This document shows positions 21,054-32,367 of a stretch of DNA of 64,000 nucleotides, in pieces. Location of the stretch: the NCBI GenBank assembly GCA_014843695.1, contig CM026400.1, positions 33,808,435-33,872,434 of the forward strand, in the 5' to 3' direction. Under the pieces are notes generated by a model. It was not told the DNA's origin and searched no databases. It saw only the letters and a list, made by a program, of their open reading frames with translations. Each line of letters begins with the position of its first letter. Position 1 is the first letter of the stretch. The stretch is from Archivesica marissinica (taxonomy: Eukaryota; Mollusca; Bivalvia; Venerida; Vesicomyidae). Both the position numbers and the translations under genes were made by a program.

Positions 21054-21420
21054 TAATGCCTGTTCTAGCCTTCCTCAACAAAATAAGCGTAAAACACACA
21101 CAAATAAATATGTTTAAACAAATGATTGATAAGTACATTAATATTTTGTGTGAAAACATAACTTGCAGAAATATTCACACAGATCTCAAAGCATGTCTGT
21201 ATTGTGTACAGTCTCCCAAGGAGTGTTGTTACCTACTTGGCTCTCATTGAATTCATGCCATGACCAACAACACAGTCTGCCAGGCAGTGTAACATGGAGA
21301 ATGTAGACATTATGAGCATCATTTCATCTAATTATACTAATTTCCTATCAATCTCTCGTTAGCCACACCATGAGTGGAAATTTATATTTCGGTGATCACG
21401 AGATGAACTAAAATCCTACC
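21054..21420. other. no recognisable feature
   Basis: Unique-looking sequence between the SINE palindrome and MITE A copy 3. Confidence 0.5.
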
Positions 21421-21424
21421 TTAA

Positions 21425-21663
21425 CCCATTTCATTCTGGATACCGTTCAAACGGTATTTGCAAAGAACATAGAGCCAGATTAACCGCCACGGAATGTTCT
21501 GTCTGATCAGGCTCTATGCTGTTTGCTATTCAGATGATCTTGCTAAGACACTTGGCTATGCAGCAAACAACATAGATCCTGATCAACATGCAGCGCCATG
21601 CTGCGGCTGATCTGGATCTATGTTGTTTGCAAAAGCCATTAAATATATCCAGAATAAAATGGG
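21425..21663 (+). mobile_element. MITE A copy 3
   Basis: Exactly 239 bp between TTAA at 21421-21424 and 21664-21667, with CCCATTTCATTCTGG termini and both internal hairpins. The tips differ slightly from copies 1 and 2. Confidence 0.88.
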
Positions 21664-21679
21664 TTAAACACAAAATGTT

Positions 21680-21990
21680 TTCTTTTATAATTTCCAATGA
21701 TTCTGGCTAATATAATATTAGTCATCAAATTTAATTCATTTTTAACTGCCCCTATTGGGAGCCTTATTTCACTACAATACACAACCGCACAACCACTCAT
21801 GTTAGTGTGAACGTCCGTAATAAGAAGTAGTTTCTGCATACCGTAATTTTCGAGTTGGTTTCCGTTTGCTGTCAAAATTAAAAAACTACAGACAAAACAA
21901 ATTCATCAGAATATATTACTTTATAATGAACTGTTCATAATTTTTTGTCAGAGAAAATAGCTAAAATACAAAAGTACATCCAACCGTACA
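21680..21990 (-). repeat. element K copy (interspersed repeat)
   Basis: In inverse orientation it matches about 30670-30960: TTTCCAATGATTCTGGC, CACAACCGCACAACCAC, GTGAACGTCCGTAA, TTTGCTGTCAAAATTA and GAACTGTTCATAA. No termini or coding frame were identified. Confidence 0.65.
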
Positions 21991-22049
21991 GGACTACGAA
22001 ACTCAATCAGTTACAGGGGCGTAGCTTGCACTTGATATATGTGCATGCA

Positions 22050-22180
22050 CAATGTAAATGTGGTCATTCTTATGGGAGAAAACCGGAGAAAACCAACCTG
22101 ATCTGGCGACCACCGTACCATCTCACATACTTCCCAGTCTGAGGATCGAACCCGGGTTGCACTGGTGAGAAGCCAACCAG
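22050..22180 (-). mobile_element. SINE3 copy, 3' truncated
   Basis: GATCGAACCCGGGTTGCACT is the complement of the box B region. CCACCGTACCATCTCACATA and GGAGAAAACCGGAG match the SINE3 body. Confidence 0.75.
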
Positions 22181-22448
22181 TCAGCCGAAAAATCAAAATA
22201 ATAGAAATCCACCTAGCTTAAAACTAATAAAAATAATATTGTGGAGAAATGTTGGGTATTCATAATTTTCCGATTTTGTTTTTGGAGGATTCTTTATTGA
22301 ACACGTAGGTTATCGGATATTTGAAACTTTTTTTTGTAATCTTTGGTAAGTAGCTATATAGATATAGGGTATTTGTTTAAGTATATAATCCAATTATATC
22401 TCATCAAATAAACATTGAAAGTAATATTATCAACCATACAATCAATCG

Positions 22449-22672
22449 CCGTGATAGCGCAGTGGATGCGCGTTCGCTTCAGGTGCGAAAGGTCCCGAGT
22501 TCGAGCCCCGCTGGAGCCGTTACGATTGTGCCCTTAGGCAAGGCATTTAAATTCCACATTGCATCTTCTCTCCTTCATGGCGATGGATTCCATCAGGAAT
22601 GAGGTCTCGAGAGTGATTAATATAAGTTGAAAGAACTTGTTTCGCAATCGAGCAAAAATAAATTTGTATAAA
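22449..22672 (+). mobile_element. SINE2 copy, full length
   Basis: The clearest tRNA head of the family: box A TAGCGCAGTGGATGCGCG, a five-pair anticodon-type stem TTCGC/GCGAA, and box B GAGTTCGAGCCCC. The centre is GCCCTTAGGCAAGGCATTTA and the tail runs to TTTCGCAATCGAGC. The ends do not pair as an acceptor stem, so it is not a tRNA gene. Confidence 0.87.
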
Positions 22673-22898
22673 TTACTACAAATCTAGGCAATATCGACGA
22701 TTGCTAACGGGCGTTAGCTATTCACATGATAATTATAATTTCAAAATTACAGTTATTCATAAAAATTAGTATTTATTTTTAGCGAGCTAAAAGTAGGTCA
22801 ATTGGAAACTCGTTGAAACATTGCTGGATGTATGTTAGTTCCTCCATGATCGTCATTTCGAGTCTAGCTCAATGCGTATGTTCTCTTAGTCTGACTTT

Positions 22899-23033
22899 GT
22901 TTCTTACGGAGGTTGGTGCATGCACCACCAAGTACTGGTTAACCACTGGAGCCTGCCCAGGAAAGGTGTTGTTAGATAAACTGCCCGTCGCTCAAATGGG
23001 CAACAGGTGTCAACGTTAAATAAACTTATATAA
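22899..23033 (+). mobile_element. chimeric SINE: SINE1 body with SINE4 tail
   Basis: TTTCTTACGGAGGTTGGTGC through GCCTGCCCAGGAAAGGTG is SINE1. After CTGCCC (about 22984) the sequence becomes CGTCGCTCAAATGGGCAAC, AACGTTAAATAAAC, which is the SINE4 3' end. The tRNA head is missing. Confidence 0.75.
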
Positions 23034-23110
23034 AAACGGCAATCAATCAATCATGTATATTAGCGATAACATCATTATCCGAGATCGGTACACTTGTCAA
23101 CCATGATCAA

Positions 23111-23347
23111 GAATGGAAGTTGTGATAGCGCAGTGGTAATGCGTTCGCTTCAAGTGCGAAAGACACAGAGTTCGAGCCCCGCAGGAGCCATTACTATTGT
23201 GCCCTTAGGCAAGGCATTTAAATTCCATGTTGCCTCTTCTCTCTCCATCGTGACGATGGATTCAATCAGGACTGAGATCTCGAGAGTGATTAATATAAGT
23301 TGCAAGAACTTGTTTCGCAATCGATCTAAAATAAATTTGTATAAACA
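23111..23347 (+). mobile_element. SINE2 copy with 12 bp target-site duplication
   Basis: Full-length member bracketed by AACCATGATCAA at 23099-23110 and 23348-23359. Box A and box B (GAGTTCGAGCCCC) are recognisable. Confidence 0.9.
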
Positions 23348-23636
23348 AACCATGATCAACAATGTTTATACCATTGTGACCATTTCCAAACATGGTCAAA
23401 ACGTGGTTTAATCTTCTTTAATTATGGATCCGCATACATGTACTTTGAACTGTTTATCAACACTCAAAATGTTGGCTTTATCATAGGGCGGCTTATATTT
23501 TGCACCTCGGACGAGTGGCAGATGCACTCCTATGTAACGGGCACGTAACAAGAAATTGTCTTTATAGCAAAATGACGATGCAACGGAACATGAAAATGGA
23601 TCGAAATAACTGACGGGTGAGAGCAATTGATGTTCG

Positions 23637-23918
23637 TGTTCTGTTGTATCACTGTGAAAAAGACAACTCCGTGTTCCATTGTATCGCTGTGAAAAAGACA
23701 ACTCCGTGTTCCATTGTATCACTGTGAAAAAGGCAACTCTGTGTTCCATTGTATCACTGTGAAAAAGACAACTCCGTGTTCCATTGTAGTATCACTGTGA
23801 AAAAGACAACTTCGTGTTCCATTGTATCACTGTGAAAAAGACAACTCCGTGTTCCATTGTATCACTGTGAAAAAGACAACTCTGTGTTCCATTGTATCAC
23901 TGTGAAAAAGGCAACTCG
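23637..23918. repeat. 35 bp minisatellite, 8 copies
   Basis: The unit is GTGTTCCATTGTATCACTGT plus GAAAAAGACAACTCC. One copy has a three-base GTA insertion. Confidence 0.95.
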
Positions 23919-24314
23919 ATGAATCAATCGGGGTGGGGTGGCAGTGGGGTGCACAACATGAATCTGAACAAATAGTTGAGTTTATCGAGTGTATTCCTGA
24001 GTTTAAATATTCTACTAACATTTCCTCTCTTCCATTGGATTATCTATAAGTTTGACACCAAAATCAACAAAGTGCCGGCTATCAGTACCTTTATGATGAT
24101 AATAACACCATTGTCACCTTTATGGCAGCAATTTTATGATAGTAGCTTCCTCACTCCAAACTTCACCCTCATAAATACAAGTCCTCTCACTATTTTGGAA
24201 GATAAGCCCCCCCCCTCCCCGGACATTTTGATTTAGTATTTAACCATTACTGATCACCAAAATTAAACCTCCGCCAATAAATCTACGTATACAGTTTGAA
24301 ACAATTAGAGCTAA
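23919..24314. other. no recognisable feature
   Basis: Unique-looking sequence with a C-rich tract near 24210 and no supported gene. Confidence 0.5.
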
Positions 24315-24454
24315 TTAACCCATTTGATTCCGGATACTGTTCAAACAGTATATGCAAAGAACATAGAGCCAGATCAGCAGCCACGGAACGTACCGTCTGA
24401 TCAGGCTCTATGCTGTTTGCTTTCAGATGATCTTGCTAAGACACTTGGCTATGT
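24315..24454 (+). mobile_element. MITE A copy 4, right half lost
   Basis: TTAA and CCCATTTGATTCCGGATAC open the element and the first hairpin is complete. The sequence diverges after CACTTGGCTATGTAG, so the second hairpin and right terminus are missing. Confidence 0.8.
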
Positions 24455-24860
24455 AGATATTCAAGCTCTTTTCAGCCTCAGACAAACATGTGTGCTATAC
24501 ATGTACAGACAGACAGACGGATGTACTGATAATTATATATACGCCTATAATACACGGTGTCATACACTAACATCGTACAGCTAATATAGTACATGGAGTC
24601 GCACAAAAAGCTCGTAAAAGTGAAATAACGACAGCCGCTACTTACAGCAGTAAATGAAGCAACCACCTCCTCTATACAGATCATAATCTGCTTCTTATCA
24701 ACATCTTTATTTTCTGCTCCAAAGCTCGAGAAAACGAGTAAATATTTCAATTATCAAACTCTTTGAAATCAGTTTTTATGTGCAATAAAAATGATTTTCT
24801 TTCATTTTCTGGGAGCTTAGTAAGAAATTTATTGGGTACAAATTGATTTTTGTTATCCAA
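24455..24860. other. no recognisable feature
   Basis: Unique-looking sequence with a short ACAGACAGACAG run. No gene is supported. Confidence 0.5.
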
Positions 24861-25479
24861 ATTGTGACCATTTTATGACTAAGTTTTACTTTAGCAACAG
24901 CACATGCCGTCAGTGATATATGGGTTGTGACCATTTTATGACTAAGTTTAACTTTAGCAACAGTCTACACATGCCGTCAGTGATATATGGGTTGTGACCA
25001 TTTTATGACTAAGTTTAACTTTAGCAATAGTCTATATTCATGCCGTCAGTGATATATGGGTTGTGACCATTTTATGACTAAGTTTAACTTTAGCAACAGT
25101 CTATATTCATGCCGTCAGTGATATATGGATTGTGACCATTTTATGACTAAGTTTAACTTTAGCAACAGTCTATATTCATGCCATCAGTGATATATGGGGT
25201 TGTGACCATTTTATGACTAAGTTTAACTTTAGCAACAGTCTATATTCATGCCGTCAGTGATATATGGGCTGTGACCATTTTATGACTAAATTTAACTTTA
25301 GCAACAGTCTATATTCATGCCGTCAGTGATATATGGATTGTGACCATTTTATGACTAAGTTTTACTTTAGCAACAGTCTATACATGCCGTCAGTGATATA
25401 TGGGTTGTGACCATTTTATGACTAAGTTTAACTTTAGCAACAGTCTATATTCATGCCGTCAGTGATATATGGGTTGTTT
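24861..25479. repeat. 69 bp minisatellite, 9 copies
   Basis: The unit contains TTGTGACCATTTTATGACTA, AGTTTAACTTTAGCAACAG and GCCGTCAGTGATATATGG. The first two copies and the eighth are shorter around TCTATATTCA. Confidence 0.96.
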
Positions 25480-25547
25480 CTATACTACAACTACTACTCT
25501 CACCTGATCTAGCATGTTTCATCGACAGAGAGTGTTGCTAAATTGGA

Positions 25548-25665
25548 AGGAATGTGCAAACAACATAGATCCAGATCAGCCACGACGTAATGCCGCGTCT
25601 GATCAGGATCTATGTCGTTTGCTTTTGAGATGAAGTGTTTTAGCTCCACTATCCGAAGAGCAAAC
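25548..25665. mobile_element. MITE A-related hairpin fragment
   Basis: ACATAGATCCAGATCAGCC and GTCTGATCAGGATCTATG form the hairpin. The following TTTTAGCTCCACTATCCGA segment matches, inverted, 47875-47910, defining an A-like subfamily. Confidence 0.7.
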
Positions 25666-26185
25666 AGTTTTATATGTTCTGTGCCATAATACAGTTCAAT
25701 ATCGGTGTATTGAAATTTTACACTCAATTTGGTGTGATTTTGAAAAATACCTCAAAATTTGGACATTAAAATGCGTCAGAGTGCACCATTTACGTTCTAC
25801 GATTCAAAATAATCCATGCCCCCAGACCGGCCCCTCAAGCACATCCGTACCTTCATGCAGTTCATGCAGTGCTCAATTTATGAGTCGGGCCTATAAATTA
25901 CAAATGGCTAGCTAGCTACACCCCTGATATCGGGGAAAACAAGATACTGTTGACCAAGTGCAAATTTCTTCCGCTCAGTTACGGACACATTTACAATCGT
26001 TAATAATTCTATCCATTTCTATGATACCCGCATCAAACTTGTGAAATTGTAACATAATATAGTTACCGTAGTTACGCTCTAAGAGAGGATTGTATTCCGC
26101 TACATTAGAACACTTAACTGATCTTGATCTATATCACTGTAACATATGGTTACCGGAAGTCGCAGCTATCTCACTCACTCATTCG
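25666..26185. other. no recognisable feature
   Basis: Unique-looking sequence with a doubled GTTCATGCAGT-like motif. No gene is supported. Confidence 0.5.
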
Positions 26186-26398
26186 CTCTGTGTCTCAATG
26201 TCTCTCTCTATTCCTCTCTTTCCCTCGAGTTCACCTTTTTATTTCACTCAATCGCTCTGCTTCTCAATGTCTCTCTATTCCTCTCTTTCCCTCGAGTTCA
26301 CCTTTTTATTTCACTCAATCGCTCTGCTTCTCAATGTCTTCTATTCCTCTCTTTCCCTCGAGTTCACCTTTTTATTTCACTCAATCGCTCTCCCTCCA
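26186..26398. repeat. about 63-66 bp tandem repeat, 3 copies
   Basis: The unit contains TCTCAATGTCTCTCTATTCC, CTCTTTCCCTCGAGTTCACC and TTTTTATTTCACTCAATCGC. Three plus-strand frames stay open, which is a consequence of the repeat. Confidence 0.93.
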
Positions 26399-26869
26399 AA
26401 CCCTCACGTATTTATATATTTATGAACACATTTGTAAAACATAATGTATGAACATGTATAATTACCCCAAACTATGTATAATCAATGTACTTTTTAGTTT
26501 TGTGTAATTTATATGTATAATTAAATGAAAATAAAAGGAATATATATTATATATATATAAAAATACAATACTTAACAATATAAACGAGCCGAGTCCGCGC
26601 AACACCCTTTCAAGCCACCCTTGCTAATAACATAATTATGTTACATATTTCTTCCATACATTTCTGTCATTTATATTTCTTTAATGAGTAATATATTTGC
26701 CGAAATTCATTTGCAAAAAACATGAAATAAATCTCTGTTTTAGTGTAATGAATGGATTTTGCTTAAAATTGGTATAAACGAAGCAAGATACAATGTTGAT
26801 AAATACTTCATAGATTATAAAATGTAATAATAGCACAAACATTCAGATCATAATGTAATAATGTATATT
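26399..26869. other. AT-rich, no recognisable feature
   Basis: Low GC sequence with a TATA run near 26545-26560. No supported gene. Confidence 0.5.
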
Positions 26870-27767
26870 TTAACCCTTTCCTTCATAGAGATTTAGGTTA
26901 ATATATTATTATATCTCCATACAAACGACAGCCATTTAACCCTTTCCTTCATAGAGATTTAGGTTAATATACTATTATATCTCCATACAAACGACAGCCA
27001 TTTAGCTATCATGCAGTGGATAAGTAGTCATCATATCTATCCCACCTCCATAGATATTACTGGGACTACATGAGATTTAGGTTAATATACTATTATATCT
27101 CCATACAAACGACAGCCATTTAGCTATCATGCAGTGGATAAGTAGTCGTCATATCTATCCCACCTCCATAGATATTACTGGGACTACATAGAGATATAGG
27201 TTAATATACTATTATATCTCCATACAAACGACAGCCATTTAGCTATCATGCAGTGGATAAGTAGTCGCCATATCTATCCCACCTCCATAGATATTACTGG
27301 GACTACATGAGATTTAGGTTAATATACTATTATATCTCCATACAAACGACAGCCATTTAACTATCATGCAGTGGATAAGTAGTCGCAATATCGATCCCAC
27401 CTCCATAGATATTACTGGGACTACATGAGATTTAGGTTAATATACTATTATATCTCCATACAAACAACAGCCATTTAGCTATCATGCAGTGGATAAGTAG
27501 TCGCCATATCTATCCCACCTCCATAGATATTACTGGGACTACATTGAGATTTAGGTTAATATACTATTATATCTCCATACAAACGACAGCCATTTAGCTA
27601 TCATGCAGTGGATAAGTAGTCGCAATATCGATCCCACCACCATAGATATTACTGGGACTACTGAGATTCTGGCCTGATTATGAACATAGTTTGGCTACTA
27701 CATTGTCAATGTAAGGTTTGTCGTATTGGAATGGCATCAAGAGGTGCTTCTATGAGGGAAAGGGTTA
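26870..27767 (-). mobile_element. MITE C with seven tandem core units
   Basis: The right-hand terminus TTAACCCTTTCCTTCATAGA starts the element on the plus strand and CTATGAGGGAAAGGGTTA closes it. Between them about seven copies of the 118 bp core (TATCTCCATACAAACGACAG, GTGGATAAGTAGTCG, CCACCTCCATAGATATTAC) are followed by the single left flank (ACTACATTGTCAATGTA). The first unit is cut short and restarts with a second terminus. Confidence 0.85.
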
Positions 27768-27934
27768 CATGGCTGTGTTAGTCGTATAGATGCCGGGTTT
27801 GTTTATGCTACATGTAGCTGACGTTGCCGTAGACACACACACAAAGCTAGACGACAACCCTAGAAGAGATGCAAACACCCGGGTTTGTCTATGACATATT
27901 ATAGGAACAAAATGTATTGCTTGATTTATACAGT

Positions 27935-27935
<1 letters not shown>

Positions 27936-27968
<33 letters not shown>

Positions 27969-27970
27969 TA
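27936..27970. repeat. TA dinucleotide microsatellite
   Basis: About 15 uninterrupted TA units. Confidence 0.9.
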
Positions 27971-28193
27971 TATATTTGCATTATGGTTTACGGTAGAAGT
28001 CAATGTGCATGGACACATCCATGACAGCCCTCACTACCGTCCATACTCGCCTATAAGACAATTCTTTTACAATCAGATTATGGCCTCAAAGTGACAGTGA
28101 CATTGAAAATGTCTTCAACTTGCACTGGCCAAACATGCAATTTATACATGGTCTGATGTCCAGTCCATTTTATCAACCTGTCTTATATGCGAG

Positions 28194-28449
28194 CAGGGTT
28201 CCAGCTGTCTGTTGCCAATGGCACCAAAAAAAAAATATTGGCGCTAAATTTTATGAATTGGCGAAAATATTTGGCGCAACTTTAAAAAAAAAAATGTTAA
28301 CACATGTTTTGTCCAAATACATTGGCTTCAAATATTTATCTGTGAACTATATGGCTCTTAGCTGGCTCCAAGTTCTTCAAATGGGCTCCAGGTTTTTTCA
28401 ATTGGCGACAGAAGTGGCGCCGACAAAAATTCAGACAGAGTGAACCCTG
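28194..28449 (+). mobile_element. MITE G copy 1 (256 bp) inside MITE F
   Basis: The termini are CAGGGTTCC and GTGAACCCTG. TGCGAG flanks it at 28188-28193 and 28450-28455. The F relative near 5140 reads straight through (TATATGCGAATGCATGCC), giving the empty site. The interior has an A-rich tract next to a GGCACC/GGCGCT motif and AATTGGCGAAAATATTTGGC. A 107-residue frame spans it but is not conserved in copy 2. Confidence 0.88.
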
Positions 28450-28482
28450 TGCGAGTGCATGCCAAAACCCACAGATTTCAGG

Positions 28483-29659
28483 ATGAAAGTAAGGAGTCGT
28501 CTTATAGGCGAGATTGCTTTATAGGCGAGATTGCCTTATAGGTGAGATTGCCTTATAGGCGAGATTACCTTATAGGTGAGATTGCCTTATAGGTGAGATT
28601 GCCTTATAAGTGAGATTGCCTTATAGGTGAGATTGTCTTATAGGTGAGATTGCCTTATAGGTGAGATTACCTTATAGGTGAGATTGCCTATAGGTGAGAT
28701 GCCTTATAGGTGAGATTACCTTATAGACGAGATTGTCTTAGAGGAACCAAAACAAAACAAAACACAACCAAAACCACGAGATTGCCTTATAGGTGAGATT
28801 GCCTTCAGGTGAGATTCCTTATAGGTGAGATTGCTTATGGCGAGATTCCTTATAGGGAGATTGCCTTATAGGCGAGATTGCCTTATAGGTGAGATTGCCT
28901 TACAGGTGAGATTACCTTATAGGTGAGATTGCCTTATAGACGAGATTGCCTTATAGGCGAGATTGCTTATAGGCGAGATTGCCTTATAGACGAGATTCCT
29001 TATAGGCGAGATTGCCTTATAGACGAGATTGCCTTATAGGCGAGATTGTCTTATAGGCGAGATTGCCTTATAGACGAGATTGCCTTATAGGCGAGACCTA
29101 TAGCAACCTTATAGACGAGATGCCTTATAGGTGAGATGCCTATAGGTGAGATTACCTTATAGACGAGATTGCCTTATAGGAACCAAAACCAACCAACGAG
29201 ATTGCCTTATAGGTGAGATTGCCTAAGACGAGATTGCCTTATAGGGAGATTGCTATAGGGAGATACCTTATAGCAGATTGCTATAGGCGAGATTGCCTTA
29301 TAGGTGAGATTGCCTTACAGGTGAGATTACCTTATAGGTGAGATTGCCTTATAGACGAGATTGCCTTATAGGCGAGATTGCCTTATAGGCGAGATTGTCT
29401 TATAGGCGAGATTGCCTTATAGACGAGATTGCCTTATAGGCGAGATTGCCTTATAGACGAGATTGCCTTATAGACGAGATTGCCTTATAGGCGAGATTGC
29501 CTTATAGACGAGATTGTCTTATAGACGAGATTGTCTTATAGGCGAGATTGCCTTATAGACGAGATTGCCTTATAGACGAGATTGCCTTATAGACGAGATT
29601 GTCTTATAGGTGAGATTGTCTTATAGGTGAGATTGCCTTATAGGTGAGTATGTGCGGTA
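28483..29659. repeat. about 17 bp satellite inside MITE F, about 65 units
   Basis: The unit is GAGATTGCCTTATAGGC with GGT, GAC and GTC variants. AACCAAAACC interruptions at about 28745 and 29183 suggest a duplication of roughly 437 bp. Several units have single-base losses, mostly in 28800-28860 and 29090-29290. Confidence 0.92.
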
Positions 29660-29771
29660 CAGACATTCACCAATTTATCCCACAATCGATTCACCAATTT
29701 ATCCCACAATCGAATCATGCACTTCCTCCTGGACCAACCCATCATTATATATCCTAGATAAAACATAATTG

Positions 29772-29836
29772 TCGGCTACTACAATTATTTGAACTATTTA
29801 TAGCTTTTATTTTACCCAGCATTCAAAGAGGTTAAG
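29772..29836. mobile_element. element E right-end fragment
   Basis: CTACAATTATTTGAACTATT, TTATTTTACCCAGCATTC and AAAGAGGTTAAG match the right end of element E at 20345-20410. Confidence 0.6.
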
Positions 29837-30056
29837 ATACATGTTCATAAAGTACACACATCAATCCTGGTGCATTCACTCCTTACCGTCAATTATCTAA
29901 GCTGACCAATTTCACTAGTCTGATAGCATCAAGACACTGGACAAACTGGGGCCACACTCGCATGTACTACAGATGGTGGTAAGATATTATATTATGGTGA
30001 CAGCAGCCATCATAAGAAGTCTCGAGTATTTGTGGCGGGCATACACTAAAGTATAT

Positions 30057-30330
30057 TAAAACACTTGTGATGTCATACCTTTGTACTTGCAGTCCATTAT
30101 TATTAATATTGGACTGCTGTCAAAAGGGCCAGTCAAAAGGGCCAAAGTATTCTATTAAATCATACGCGTACATGTACGAAATTAACAATTTTAATTAGTA
30201 GGGTATTGTTATATAAGTGTGTGTTTTAAGTAAGATATAAGCCTCAAACGGATCCAATGTGTAAAATATTGATACTGTCTTCGGCGCTAAGCCTCACACA
30301 GTCCAATATTTGACATATTGTATCCTTTTT
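30057..30330 (+). repeat. element J copy 1 (interspersed repeat, uninterrupted)
   Basis: TGTGATGTCATACCTTTGTA, AATATTGGAC, TTAACAATTTTAATTAGTAG and AGATATAAGCCTCAA match 49366-50180. The distant copy is split by two SINEs, and this one shows both sites empty. Confidence 0.7.
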
Positions 30331-30639
30331 CGGCTTGGTTTAAACCATATTTATTCCAATAGGTTTACAAGTATAACAAAAAAAAGGTTACAAATTACAT
30401 AAATTGTGAATGGTTTGGATTGGAAAACAAGTTTTCAGAAAACTAATATTAATTCCTCTCCATTTTCGGCTTATATCCTATACCACTAATCACCACCACA
30501 ACACTGGAATACGTGACAGTCTACATGTATAGTTGGTCTAGATTCACCTGTCTTTTATGGTTTCCAGTGAATGAGAAAGAGTTTTCTCAGTGAAAGAAAA
30601 ACTCCATCTTACACCGCTTTGAAACAGTGAAAGATGGCA
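30331..30639. other. no recognisable feature
   Basis: Unique-looking AT-rich sequence with no supported gene. Confidence 0.45.
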
Positions 30640-31240
30640 TTTTCTCTGCCACTTGTTGCGTTTCGCGATTAGATGTACTCTTGTATTTTAGCTATTTTCT
30701 GACTATCATGAACAGTTAATTATTAAGTCATATATTCTAATGATTTTGTTTTGTCCGTAATTTATAATTTTGACAGCAAATAGAAACTGACTTGAACATT
30801 ATAAATGGAACTATTTCTTTTTACGGACGTTCACACAAACATACGTGGTTGTGCGGTTGTGTCACGTAATGTAATGAGGCTCCAGACAGGGCAGTTTAAA
30901 ATGAATAAAAATTGAAAACAAATATAATATTAGCTCCAAAGTCATTGGAAATCATAAAAGAAAAAAGATATGTTTTTATTAGTGAAAGATGGCATTTTCT
31001 CTGCCACTGGTTGCATTTCGTATTCCTACGTGGTTAAATGTACGTTTGCATTTTAGCTATTTTCTGACTATCATGAACAGTTAATTAAAAAATTTATTCT
31101 AATGAATTTGTTTTGTTTGTAGTTTTTAATTTTGACAGCAAACAGAAACTTTCCTTTGTCTGTAGTTTTTAATTTTGACAGCAAACAGAAACTTTGTTTT
31201 GTCTGTAGTTTTTAATTTTGATTGGAAACAGAAACTAACT
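30640..31240 (+). repeat. element K region with internal duplications
   Basis: AGTGAAAGATGGCATTTTCT through CTATCATGAACAGTTAATT occurs at about 30638 and again at about 30982. TTTTAATTTTGACAGCAAAC then repeats three times in tandem to 31230. The part at 30670-30960 matches 21680-21990 inverted. Confidence 0.75.
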
Positions 31241-31321
31241 ATGTAGTTAGCGTGGATGCCTTTGGCCTCCACACATTTCAACCACGCCCAATCAAGGTCA
31301 TACCCCAATAGAAACTATTAA

Positions 31322-31557
31322 CCCTTTCAACCCCGCAGGCCTCTAAATAGGCTTATGAAAAAGTGTAGATCCAGATGAGCCGGCTCGTAACGAGCCGTCT
31401 CATCAGGATCTGCACTTTTTTGCCAGTAATAATTATTAATTTTAGACAAAATTACCCATCTTGATAAATGAACTGGTCCGAATGTAATTTTTTTATTCAT
31501 TTATTGGTCTAAGAATATCATGGACCAGTCCATGTCAGTTACTTGGGGTTGAATGGG
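31322..31557 (+). mobile_element. MITE B copy 1 (236 bp)
   Basis: It lies between TTAA at 31318-31321 and 31558-31561. It starts CCCTTTCAACCCC and ends GGGGTTGAATGGG. One strong hairpin has arms AGTGTAGATCCAGATGAGCC and CGTCTCATCAGGATCTGCAC, with tip GGCTCGTAACGAGCC. Confidence 0.87.
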
Positions 31558-31654
31558 TTAACATACAATTCATTACTTAATTATTTTGTTATTCAACAAT
31601 CACTTACGTTCAACAATAGTGTCTTATGTATTATAAAATTATGTTTTTGTTAAT

Positions 31655-31908
31655 TTGTTTAGGTTTTACGCCTGCATCAGTACAATCAGGGCTATATCGC
31701 TGGCGAGCAGTTTACCTAACAACACCGTTCCTATGCAGGCTCCAGCGGTTAACCAGTACTTGGCGCATCAACAACCGTAACAATCTGCCAACTTTTTCAT
31801 CTAAATGAGACACGGCCTGAGCGGGGCTTGAACCAGTGACCATCAGTGATAATAGGTTACAGTAGTATACAGGTCAGCGACTTTAACCATCCGACCATGC
31901 AGGCAGAC
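31655..31908 (-). mobile_element. SINE1 copy, near full length
   Basis: On the plus strand it runs from GGTTTTACGCCTGCATCAG (tail) through CAGGCTCCAGCGGTTAACCA to the complemented box B GGGGCTTGAACCAGTG and box A CTTTAACCATCCGACCATG. One difference in box B. Confidence 0.83.
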
Positions 31909-32046
31909 TGTTATGTATATATTCGTATGAACTTAAATATGACAGGTCAATTGGCAGTAACTATATCTCGTTGACAGAAGCAGGACTTCGGAAGTGTGTC
32001 AAGAGAACTTGAGCATTATCAACGACATGACAGTTTGAGCAACGTG

Positions 32047-32205
32047 TATCTGATAGCGCAGTGGTTAGCATGCTCACTTCTAACACGAGTTCGATCCTCG
32101 GATCGGGAAGTATGTGCTATGATATGATAGTCACCATATCGGACAGGTTGGTTTTCTCCGGGTACTCCAGGTCCCTGCAACACAAATGACCACATATACA
32201 CACCC
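32047..32205 (+). mobile_element. SINE3 copy with tRNA head, 3' truncated
   Basis: The head reads TGATAGCGCAGTGGTTAGCA, with box B GAGTTCGATCCTCGG and the body GGACAGGTTGGTTTTCTCC. The AGAGTGATTAATATAAG tail is missing. Confidence 0.78.
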
Positions 32206-32367
32206 ATAAAATGGTACTTATGTGCCTAAGAGAACAATAGGTTTACTGTCTATAGTAATCTAGTATTAAGGGTTATGTGGCTATAAAAATAAGAATGTGG
32301 CTAAAAATTCCGTTTTTGTTGTTATAAATTCCGTTCAACAAAGGACATAGAACAAAGGAATAGCCAC

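Larger units (their letters stand above)
28035..29659 (+). mobile_element. MITE F, satellite-expanded, with nested MITE G
   Basis: The left end TACCGTCCATACTCGCCTAT and right end AGGTGAGTATGTGCGGTA are inverted and TA-flanked. The unexpanded relative at about 5040-5376 shows that the interior normally holds one or two GAGAT-GCCTTATAGG motifs. Here they have grown to about 65, adding more than 1 kb. Confidence 0.8.

Noticed and set aside
20639..21250. Frames of about 100 residues on both strands
   Set aside because: They lie in the SINE4 palindrome. SINE-derived frames recur in other copies with different stops.
22449..22520. tRNA gene
   Set aside because: Box A, box B and the anticodon-type stem are present, but acceptor ends do not pair and a SINE body follows. 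The same reasoning applies to heads at 769, 20555, 45687, 49980, 53880 and 55502.
28120..28443. 107-residue frame
   Set aside because: It spans MITE F and MITE G, and the second G copy does not keep the frame.
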